A stretch of 7,164 nt of DNA, taken from assembly GCA_020439485.1 (NCBI GenBank), contig JAGQSP010000228.1:1-7164 (forward strand), read 5' to 3'. Every line of letters starts with the position of its first letter. Positions within the stretch are counted from its first letter, which is position 1. Under the pieces are notes generated by a model. That model was given only the letters and a program-made list of their open reading frames with translations. It was not told the origin of the DNA and did no database searches. Source of the stretch: Acidimicrobiales bacterium (GTDB lineage Bacteria > Actinomycetota > Acidimicrobiia > Acidimicrobiales > Poriferisodalaceae). The position numbers and the translations under genes were made by a program. Positions 1 to 6,068 of this stretch are shown here, piece by piece.

Positions 1-1188
1 TTTCCACCCCCGCCCGACAAACGCGTCGACCGGTCCAACGGGTTGTGGATGGCGCCACACAACCGCTGGGCGTATCAGCACATGCGGCGGCTGCTGCCTT
101 CGGCGGGTTGGCCCGCGTCGGACGACATTGTTCGTCTGAAGCGTCGCATCGATCCGCACCTCGACAGGATCGACGTGACCCGTGAAGACGGCACCAAGGC
201 TGACTTCGAGACGTTCTTGCGCGAGACGTTCACCGACAGCCTCGTTGTGGTGCAAGGCGGCGATGTGGTGTTCGAGCGCTACATGAACTCGATGAAGCCG
301 ACGACACCGCACCAGATGATGTCGTGCACCAAGAGCTTCGTGGGGCTCTTCGCCCAGATGGCGATCGGGCGCGGCCAGGTGGGCGAATCCGACCGTGTCG
401 GAGATCTGGTCAGCGAGCTGGGCGCGCCGTCGATGGGTGCGTTCTCCGAAGCGACGTTCGGTCAAGTGCTCGACATGACCAATTCGATGGCGTTCAACGA
501 GGACTACGTCGACCCGGCAGCCGACATTCACACCTACGTATCGGTGGTTGGGTTGGGTCCCGCCGTCGACGGTGGCGCTCCGACGGTCTATGACTATCTG
601 ACAACCTTGGCGCCCGATCCGCAGGTGGGCCACGGCGAGGTGTTCCACTATCAGACACCAAAGACCGATGCTGCCAGCTGGGTCACCTGTCGCGTCACCG
701 GTCGTTCTCTGCTGGACGACCTGCATCAACTGTGGAGCGCGATCGGGGCCGATGGTGAGGCGTACATGCTGCTCGACAGCGCCGGCATGCCCGTTGCCGG
801 TGGAGGCCTCAACGCAACCGCCGAAGATCTGGCCCGGTTCGGCTGGATGATGGCCAACGATGGCGAGATAGGCGGCCGTTCGGTTGTGGAGCCGCGAATC
901 ATCGACACGCTGCTGGCGGGCGGCTCGACCGAGGCGTTCCTTGCCGGCCCCGACGCCGTGGGATGTTTCGGCACGGGCGAATGGAGCTATCGGTCCAAGT
1001 GGTGGGTCCGCCACACCCCTGGGCGTGAGGCGATCTGCGCCATCGGCGTGAACGGTCAGTGGATCTACTGCGACCCGGCCCGGCGAATGGCCATCGTCAA
1101 GCAGAGCTCGCAACCCCTTGCCGCAGATCCGGTCTTCTACGACTACGAGATGAACGCCTTCGACGCCATCGCCGACGCTGTTGCCTGA
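1..1188 (+). CDS. Serine hydrolase of the NylB / class C beta-lactamase family, 5' end cut by window edge
   Basis: Likely a serine amidase or esterase of the beta-lactamase superfamily, related to 6-aminohexanoate-dimer hydrolase (NylB). Counting from the TTG at 43, the SxxK motif SCTK gives nucleophile Ser94 and Lys97 (NylB Ser112/Lys115). NEDYVDP holds Tyr155 (NylB Tyr170), and FHYQT holds Tyr203 (NylB Tyr215, the YxN-motif position). GVNGQ near residues 335-339 replaces the KTG-like box, where NylB has GIHGQ. The N-terminal APHNRWAYQHM also matches NylB-type proteins. The frame is open back to base 1, and the upstream codons (PPPPDKRV...) resemble the family's N-terminus, so the true start probably lies outside the window. 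TTG 43 and ATG 49 are in-frame alternatives. The visible part contains no signal peptide. The TGA stop is 48 bp before the CoA-transferase. Family assignment is firm; the substrate is unknown, and nylon-oligomer hydrolysis should not be assumed. Confidence 0.87.
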   Translation, partial: FPPPPDKRVDRSNGLWMAPHNRWAYQHMRRLLPSAGWPASDDIVRLKRRIDPHLDRIDVTREDGTKADFETFLRETFTDSLVVVQGGDVVFERYMNSMKPTTPHQMMSCTKSFVGLFAQMAIGRGQVGESDRVGDLVSELGAPSMGAFSEATFGQVLDMTNSMAFNEDYVDPAADIHTYVSVVGLGPAVDGGAPTVYDYLTTLAPDPQVGHGEVFHYQTPKTDAASWVTCRVTGRSLLDDLHQLWSAIGADGEAYMLLDSAGMPVAGGGLNATAEDLARFGWMMANDGEIGGRSVVEPRIIDTLLAGGSTEAFLAGPDAVGCFGTGEWSYRSKWWVRHTPGREAICAIGVNGQWIYCDPARRMAIVKQSSQPLAADPVFYDYEMNAFDAIADAVA

Positions 1189-1236
1189 AACCTCGGGTTA
1201 CCCATTCGAGAGGCCAAACGGCTAAAACCGATCTTC

Positions 1237-2430
1237 ATGCAGCAGGTCAGCCCAACCGTCCCGGCCCCACTCGAGGGTGTGAAGATCGTCGACATGGGCC
1301 AGGTGCTCGCCACCCCATTCGGTACCTACCTGATGGGACTACTCGGCGCCGAGGTCATCAAGATCGAATCGGCCAGCGGTGAGTTCATGAGACGCTCGAC
1401 GCGTCTGGCATTCGCAACACAGAACGCAGGCAAGCGCCCCATCGTCGTGAACATGCGCGAACCCGGCGCCGCAGAGGTGGTGTTGCGGCTGATCGAGCAG
1501 GCCGACGTCTTCGTCGAGGGGTTCGCGCCGGGCACCGCCGACGCCATGGGCCTGTCGTGGGAGACCGTATCGGCTCGCAATCCCAACATCGTCTATGGCT
1601 CGCTCAGCGCCTTTGGCGACGTCGGGCCGTACGGCGGTCGCCCCGGGTTCGACCACGTCGTGCAGGCGATGAGCGGCATCATGTACTCGACCGGCTTCGC
1701 CGACCATCCGCCCATCAAGGTCGGATCGCCATACCTCGATTATGGAGGTGGGCTGCTGCTGGCCTTCGGGCTGCTGGCCGGTGTGCTCGAACAACGCCGC
1801 ACGGGCACTGGTGTTCACGTCGACGTGACCATGCTCGACGCAGGCCTGCTGTTCAATGCCAGCGGGCTGGTACGCACCGCCGAGACCAAGACCAGCCCGC
1901 CGCGCACCGGCAACGACGCCTTCAGCGGCGCGGTGGCTTCGGGGGCCTTCGAGACCACCGACGGTTTGTTGATGGTGGCTGCGAACAAGGCGCGCCACCT
2001 GGTCGACCTGATGACCCTTCTGGACCTTCCCGATTTCGCCGACCCCGGCTTGACAGAGCCGGACGCAGACCCGGCGATGGTGGCGGCAGCCAAGGCGGCG
2101 ATGGCTCAGCGCTTCTCCCAAAAGAGCGCGGCCGAGTGGGAGGAACTGCTGAACGCACGGGCCATCCCGGCCGGGAGGGTCCGCGACCTCGCCGAGGTGG
2201 TGGCCGAGGGTCACGCGGTGGCGCGGGGTCTGTTGCAGCCCGTTGTTGACCCACAAGATCCCGCAGCCAGGCCGTTGTTGCCCGCCGCCGGAGTGAAGCT
2301 GAACGGTGTCATGCCCGGCCCCACCGTGATGCCGCCGGGGATCGGCGGCGAGACCGACGCGGTCTTGTCCGAGCACGGTTTTGGCCCAGACGAGATCGAC
2401 GCGTTGCGCTCGGCCGGGGTCATCTTCTGA
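1237..2430 (+). CDS. Class III CoA-transferase (CaiB/BaiF family)
   Basis: Moves CoA from an acyl-CoA donor to a carboxylic acid acceptor, or activates an acid in a catabolic route; cytosolic. The 397-residue length is normal for the family, whose members form interlocked dimers. The N-terminus is typical: PLEGVKIVDMGQVLATPFGTYL (11-32) followed by LGAEVIKIES (36-45), the CoA-binding Rossmann-like part. Other family blocks are VFVEGFAPG (91-99), YGSLSAFGDVGPYGGRPGFD (120-139) and VDVTMLDAG (195-203). Asp201 aligns with the catalytic aspartate (Asp169 of formyl-CoA transferase) that forms the acyl anhydride. The end, GFGPDEIDALRSAGVI, is the usual C-terminal segment, so the protein is complete. 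The ATG at 1237 puts LEGVKIVD near the N-terminus as expected, but no clear Shine-Dalgarno precedes it. The crotonase gene starts 14 bp after its stop, so the two are probably co-transcribed. The substrate cannot be read from sequence; racemases such as Amacr share this fold and cannot be fully excluded. Confidence 0.93.
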   Translation: MQQVSPTVPAPLEGVKIVDMGQVLATPFGTYLMGLLGAEVIKIESASGEFMRRSTRLAFATQNAGKRPIVVNMREPGAAEVVLRLIEQADVFVEGFAPGTADAMGLSWETVSARNPNIVYGSLSAFGDVGPYGGRPGFDHVVQAMSGIMYSTGFADHPPIKVGSPYLDYGGGLLLAFGLLAGVLEQRRTGTGVHVDVTMLDAGLLFNASGLVRTAETKTSPPRTGNDAFSGAVASGAFETTDGLLMVAANKARHLVDLMTLLDLPDFADPGLTEPDADPAMVAAAKAAMAQRFSQKSAAEWEELLNARAIPAGRVRDLAEVVAEGHAVARGLLQPVVDPQDPAARPLLPAAGVKLNGVMPGPTVMPPGIGGETDAVLSEHGFGPDEIDALRSAGVIF

Positions 2431-2432
2431 CG

Positions 2433-2440
2433 AAGGGTGG
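2433..2440 (+). promoter_or_regulatory. Ribosome binding site of the crotonase gene
   Basis: AAGGGTGG lies 4 bases before the ATG at 2445 and resembles the AAGGAGG consensus. It sits in the 14 bp gap after the CoA-transferase stop. This is the clearest Shine-Dalgarno in the window; it fixes the crotonase start and supports translation from a shared transcript. Confidence 0.6.
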
Positions 2441-2444
2441 CTGA

Positions 2445-3101
2445 ATGGCCGACCATCAGGTCCTCATCGCGGAGAACGTAGGTTTCGGCGTCGAGGTCCT
2501 CAGCCTCAACCGACCCGACAAACGCAACGCGCTCAGCTCGACTCTGCGCCAAGCGTTGGTCGATCGGCTCGACGCCTTGTCGGTCGACGAAGACGTGAAA
2601 GCCGTGGTGATCACCGGCGCGGGCGACCACTTCTGTGCGGGCTTCGACCTGGACGAGTTGATGTCGTCCGACGCCCCAGACGCTGTCTTGGCCCACGCCG
2701 ACCGATATCACGCTGCGGTACACGAGTTCCCCAAACCGCTGATAGCGGCCATCGAGGGTGTGGCCGTGGCCGGCGGCATGGACCTCGCCGTCATGTGCGA
2801 CTTGCGCGTTGGCACCACGCAGGTGCGCATGGGTCAACCACAGGTCAAGTTCGGGGTTCCGGCCGCTTATGACCTGCTGTGCACGGTGATGCGCATGTCC
2901 GCAGCACGCGATCTGTGTTTGACCGGGCGCATCATCGAGTCAGACGAGGTGGTCTCGCATGGCCTGCTCGACAGGGTCGTGCCGCCTGGCGAAGCCCTGA
3001 CCGTCGCCGTACAGCTGGCCCGCGAAATCGCCGGCGTCGCTGGTGCCGAGCCCATGAAGAGGGTTTTTGTCGATCATCAGCCGGCTCTGTTCGGGAGCTG
3101 A
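2445..3101 (+). CDS. Crotonase-fold (enoyl-CoA hydratase/isomerase family) protein, short and with altered catalytic positions
   Basis: Member of the enoyl-CoA hydratase/isomerase superfamily, acting on an acyl-CoA in the cytosol. LNRPDKRNAL (21-30) is the N-terminal signature. CAGFDLDEL (64-72) gives the first oxyanion-hole segment, and EGVAVAGGMDLAVMCDLRVG (104-123) the second, with Gly110 at the position of rat hydratase Gly141. By this alignment the two hydratase glutamates are replaced: Glu144 by Asp113 and Glu164 by Gln133 (in MGQPQVKFGVP). Ordinary syn-hydration is therefore doubtful; isomerase, hydrolase, lyase or decarboxylase chemistry is possible, as the superfamily is versatile. 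At 218 residues it is about 40 shorter than usual: it stops after the EPMKRVFVD helix and lacks most of the C-terminal helical region used for trimer packing and the acyl pocket. No frameshifted remainder of that region is evident downstream. The start has a good ribosome binding site 14 bp after the CoA-transferase, pointing to a shared acyl-CoA pathway. Confidence 0.88.
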   Translation: MADHQVLIAENVGFGVEVLSLNRPDKRNALSSTLRQALVDRLDALSVDEDVKAVVITGAGDHFCAGFDLDELMSSDAPDAVLAHADRYHAAVHEFPKPLIAAIEGVAVAGGMDLAVMCDLRVGTTQVRMGQPQVKFGVPAAYDLLCTVMRMSAARDLCLTGRIIESDEVVSHGLLDRVVPPGEALTVAVQLAREIAGVAGAEPMKRVFVDHQPALFGS

Positions 3102-3151
3102 AGGCCCTTCGGCACTGGCTTCGTACGGGCCTCCAGCGGACAATCGAAGCC

Positions 3152-4537
3152 ATGAGTGCACCGATGTTGACCTTCGTCGGTGGGGCCGGGACGGTTACTG
3201 GCTCCAAGGCCCTCGTCGAGATCGGCAATAGCCGAATCCTGGTCGATTGTGGCCTCTACCAAGGACGCAAGGAGCTGCGGGAGAAGAACTGGGAGCCTTT
3301 CCCTGCCGAACCCGCGAGCCTCGACGCCGTCGTGTTGACCCACGCCCATGTCGACCACTGCGGATATGTTCCACGCCTGGCCAGAGAGGGGTTCTCGGGC
3401 CCCGTTCTGTGCACACAAGGCACCGAGATGCTGGCACGAATCGTGCTGCCCGACAGCGGGCGCCTGCATGAAGAGGAAGCCGAATACGCCAACCGGGTCG
3501 GCTACTCGAAACACGCTCCGGCGCTGCCGCTGTACACCGAACAAGACGCTGTCGACTGCCTGCGGCAGTTTCGGTCGGTTCCCTACGATCATTCCGTGGC
3601 GCTAGTGCCGGGCGTCAGGGCCACGTGGCGTCACGCTGGGCACATTCTGGGTGCAGCAAGCCTGCGCATCGAGCTCGAGGATCATGAGACGTCGGTGGTG
3701 TTCAGCGGAGATCTCGGCCGCTCGACCCACCCATTGTTGTTGCCGCCTCACCCGATTGGCCGCGCCAACTTCGTCGTGGTCGAGTCGACCTATGGCGACG
3801 AGGAGCACGCCGATGTCGACCCCGAAGACGTTCTGGCCGAGGTGATATCCGAGGCGGCGCGTCGTGGTGGTGTGGTTGTGGTTCCGGCCTTCGCCGTCGA
3901 CCGAACCGAGGTCGTCCTGTGGCACATCGATCGGCTGGTGGCCCAGGGCCGCATCCCCGAGCTGCCCGTCTATGTCGACAGTCCGATGGCGTCTCGGGCG
4001 TTGGACGTGTACCGGCGCGCGGTCGCAGAAGGATCGGAAGAGATCCGGCCTGCCATCGCCGGCTCCTCGCTGTTCTCGGCAATCGACGTCAGGGAAACCC
4101 GCACCACCGACGAGTCCAAGGCGCTCAACTCCCTGCGAGGCCCGATGATCATCGTGTCGGCCTCTGGCATGGCGACGGGAGGCCGTGTCATCCACCATCT
4201 CGCCAACCGCATCGGCGACGATCGAAACGCAGTGCTGTTGGTGGGGTTCCAGGCTCCGGGCACCCGAGGCGAGGCCCTGGTGCAGGGGGCTTCCAAGATC
4301 AAGATGTTCGGGCGCTATTTCGGTGTCAGGGCCCAGGTCGCGTCGGTCGACCTGTCGGCGCACGCCGACCGCAGCGAGTTGCTCGATTGGCTCGGCACGG
4401 CGGCCGGCACGCCCCAGATGGTGTTCGTGAACCACGGCGAGCCAGCGGCGTCGCAGGCGCTGGCCGACGCCATCGAGACCACACTCGAGCTCGATGCCGT
4501 GGTGGCACGAACCGGCGAGCGCATCCGCATCGACTGA
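3152..4537 (+). CDS. Beta-CASP metallo-beta-lactamase protein (CPSF73-like RNA-processing nuclease family)
   Basis: Predicted zinc-dependent ribonuclease of the beta-CASP branch, the family of CPSF73, Ysh1 and bacterial TTHA0252; cytosolic. The 461-residue protein shows the full motif set. Asp32 lies in LVDCG, and HAHVDH (64-69) supplies His64, His66, Asp68 and His69. His164 lies in AGHILGAA, and Asp187 in FSGDLGR bridges the zincs. The beta-CASP motifs are Glu211 in VESTYGD (motif A), His404 in LSAHAD (motif B) and His428 in VNHGE (motif C). VSASGMATGGRVIHHL (335-350) is also typical. All catalytic and metal positions are present, so it should be active. No KH domain precedes the catalytic core, unlike archaeal aCPSF proteins. 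The frame is open upstream to 2879, but that extension is arginine-rich and overlaps the crotonase gene, so ATG 3152 is preferred; it places MLTFVGGAGTVTGS at the N-terminus as in homologues. The ribosome binding site is weak. RNA is the family substrate; the specific target is unknown. Confidence 0.93.
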   Translation: MSAPMLTFVGGAGTVTGSKALVEIGNSRILVDCGLYQGRKELREKNWEPFPAEPASLDAVVLTHAHVDHCGYVPRLAREGFSGPVLCTQGTEMLARIVLPDSGRLHEEEAEYANRVGYSKHAPALPLYTEQDAVDCLRQFRSVPYDHSVALVPGVRATWRHAGHILGAASLRIELEDHETSVVFSGDLGRSTHPLLLPPHPIGRANFVVVESTYGDEEHADVDPEDVLAEVISEAARRGGVVVVPAFAVDRTEVVLWHIDRLVAQGRIPELPVYVDSPMASRALDVYRRAVAEGSEEIRPAIAGSSLFSAIDVRETRTTDESKALNSLRGPMIIVSASGMATGGRVIHHLANRIGDDRNAVLLVGFQAPGTRGEALVQGASKIKMFGRYFGVRAQVASVDLSAHADRSELLDWLGTAAGTPQMVFVNHGEPAASQALADAIETTLELDAVVARTGERIRID

Positions 4538-4562
4538 GCCTCGTAGCCCTTCGCCGGGAACG

Positions 4563-4568
4563 TAACGT
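4563..4568 (+). promoter_or_regulatory. Possible -10 element for a leaderless sulfatase transcript
   Basis: TAACGT fits the TANNNT -10 pattern of actinobacteria and ends 6 bases before the sulfatase ATG. If transcription starts at the A of the ATG (4575), the hexamer occupies -12 to -7 exactly. No well-placed Shine-Dalgarno is visible, which fits leaderless translation. I see no convincing -35 box, and a six-base match is weak evidence alone. Confidence 0.35.
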
Positions 4569-4574
4569 GGACGG

Positions 4575-6062
4575 ATGGTCCACCAGAAACGCCCGAACAT
4601 CGTCTTCGTGCTCACCGACGATCACGCCGCTCACTCGATCGGTTGTTACGGATCGGTGGTCAATCAGACACCACGAATCGACGAGATCGCAGAACACGGC
4701 GTGAGGTTCGACAACTGCTTTGCCACGAACTCGCTGTGCACCCCGTCGCGGGCCAGCATCTTGACGGGCAAGTACAGCCACCGAAATGGCGTCTTCACCC
4801 TGTTCACGCCAATCGACGCCAGCCAGCCGACCTTCATCTCGCAGCTCAAGTCGGTGGGCTACCGCACCGCGATGATCGGCAAGTGGCACATGGGACATGG
4901 CGATGGCCACGACCCACAGGGTTTCGACTACTGGGATGTGTTGCCCGGTCAAGGCGACTACTGGAATCCGACGTTCATCTCGCCCGAAGGCGAACGGGTC
5001 GTCGAGGGTTACGCCACCGACATCATCACCGACCTGTCGATGGACTGGGTCGAGTCGCTCGACGGTGACGACCCCTGGTGCATGCTGGTCTGGCACAAGG
5101 CTCCTCACCGGCCATGGGAACCCAAGCCCGAACACCGAGCGCTGTACGAACAGCCGGTGCCGCTGCCATCGACGTTCTGGGACGACTATGCGACTCGCTC
5201 TTCGTCTTCGCGACGGGTTGCGATGAGAGTGGCCGATCACCTGTCGTCCGAGGACCTCAAAGGCGACCCGCCGGAGGGCCTGTCGTATGAGGATCAGGCT
5301 GTCTGGAAGTACCAGAGATACATGCGCGACTACCTGGCCTGCGTGCATTCGGTGGACGAGAACGTTGGGCGCCTGATCGACTGGCTGCGCAACCGGGGAG
5401 AGTTCGACGACACGATCTTCGTCTATTCGTCCGACCAGGGGTTCTTCCTGGGCGACCACGGCTGGTTCGACAAGCGGCTGATGTTCGAGGAGTCGTTGCG
5501 GATGCCGCTGGTGGTCTCGTACCCCAGCCGGGTGGCGCCCGGTCAGGTGCGCAGCGCCATGGTGACCAACGTCGACATGGCACAGACCCTGCTCGACGCC
5601 GCCGGTGTCGGTGGCGTCGACGACATGCAAGGGACGAGCTTTTGGCCCGAGATGGCCGGCGAGCCGGGGTCGGTGAACGCGCAGGGTGTGTACTACCGCT
5701 ATTGGGAACACGACGACATGATCCACAAGGCGCCCGCCCACTACGGCTACCGCACCGATCGCTACAAGCTGATCTACTACTACAACGAGGGGTTCGGCCT
5801 GCCCTTCACTTCGTTCTTCACCTACCCGCCCGAGTGGGAGCTGTACGACCTGCGGTCAGACCCCGACGAGGTCAACAACGTCTACGACGACCCGGCGTAT
5901 CTCGAGATCCGTGAGGATCTGAAGGCTGCGATGTGGCGGTTGCAAGCCGAACTGGGCGATGCACCGCATCACTCGCAGCCGGTACCCGCCGGATGCGAAT
6001 CGGTCGAGGTTGCGACGATGCCCCCGATCCCGCGGTTTCGCTGGCTCAACCTGCCCCGCTGA
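4575..6062 (+). CDS. Formylglycine-dependent sulfatase (type I / S1 family)
   Basis: Hydrolyses a sulfate ester on an unknown substrate. The 495-residue protein has the whole type I sulfatase layout. PNIVFVLTDDH (7-17) carries calcium ligands Asp15 and Asp16. LCTPSRASILTG (54-65) is the C-x-P-S-R signature: Cys55 would be converted to formylglycine and Arg59 stabilises it. GKWHMG (102-107) gives Lys103 and His105, and HKAPHRPW (174-181) gives His178. SSDQGFFLGDHGWFDKR (285-301) gives Asp287 and Gln288 as metal ligands and probably Lys300 as a sulfate contact. The C-terminal subdomain includes YRTDRYKLIYYY (392-403) and ELYDLRSDPDEVNN (422-435). The mature domain starts almost at Met1 with no signal peptide or membrane segment, so it looks cytosolic. 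Activity would need a formylglycine-generating enzyme, which is not in this window. It follows the beta-CASP gene by 37 bp and may have its own leaderless promoter. Substrate is not predictable; phosphonate monoester hydrolases share the fold. Confidence 0.94.
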   Translation: MVHQKRPNIVFVLTDDHAAHSIGCYGSVVNQTPRIDEIAEHGVRFDNCFATNSLCTPSRASILTGKYSHRNGVFTLFTPIDASQPTFISQLKSVGYRTAMIGKWHMGHGDGHDPQGFDYWDVLPGQGDYWNPTFISPEGERVVEGYATDIITDLSMDWVESLDGDDPWCMLVWHKAPHRPWEPKPEHRALYEQPVPLPSTFWDDYATRSSSSRRVAMRVADHLSSEDLKGDPPEGLSYEDQAVWKYQRYMRDYLACVHSVDENVGRLIDWLRNRGEFDDTIFVYSSDQGFFLGDHGWFDKRLMFEESLRMPLVVSYPSRVAPGQVRSAMVTNVDMAQTLLDAAGVGGVDDMQGTSFWPEMAGEPGSVNAQGVYYRYWEHDDMIHKAPAHYGYRTDRYKLIYYYNEGFGLPFTSFFTYPPEWELYDLRSDPDEVNNVYDDPAYLEIREDLKAAMWRLQAELGDAPHHSQPVPAGCESVEVATMPPIPRFRWLNLPR

Positions 6063-6068
6063 GGGCGG

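Noticed and set aside
1198..1236. Possible promoter before the CoA-transferase (TTACCC and TAAAAC)
   Set aside because: Both boxes are poor matches, the spacer is 19 bp, and the -10 candidate lacks the final T. Not strong enough to annotate.
1339..2376. Minus-strand open frame (345 codons) opposite the CoA-transferase
   Set aside because: The translation has no known motif and the plus strand encodes a complete CaiB/BaiF protein. It is a mirror effect of codon bias.
3100..3110. Inverted repeat GAAGGCCCTTC just after the crotonase stop, considered as a terminator
   Set aside because: Arms of five bases around a single central base cannot form a stable stem-loop, and there is no U-run after it.
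2879..3151. Upstream extension of the beta-CASP protein (91 extra residues)
   Set aside because: The extension overlaps the crotonase gene in another frame, is Arg-rich and low in complexity, and does not resemble an N-terminal domain of this family.
3602..4615. Minus-strand open frame (337 codons) opposite the beta-CASP gene
   Set aside because: No domain is recognisable, and the composition is that of a reading-frame shadow.
4326..5741. Long minus-strand open frame (471 codons) opposite the beta-CASP and sulfatase genes
   Set aside because: It lies opposite two genes with complete family motifs; its translation is rich in Arg, His and Val with no recognisable domain. Long antisense frames are expected in GC-rich coding DNA.
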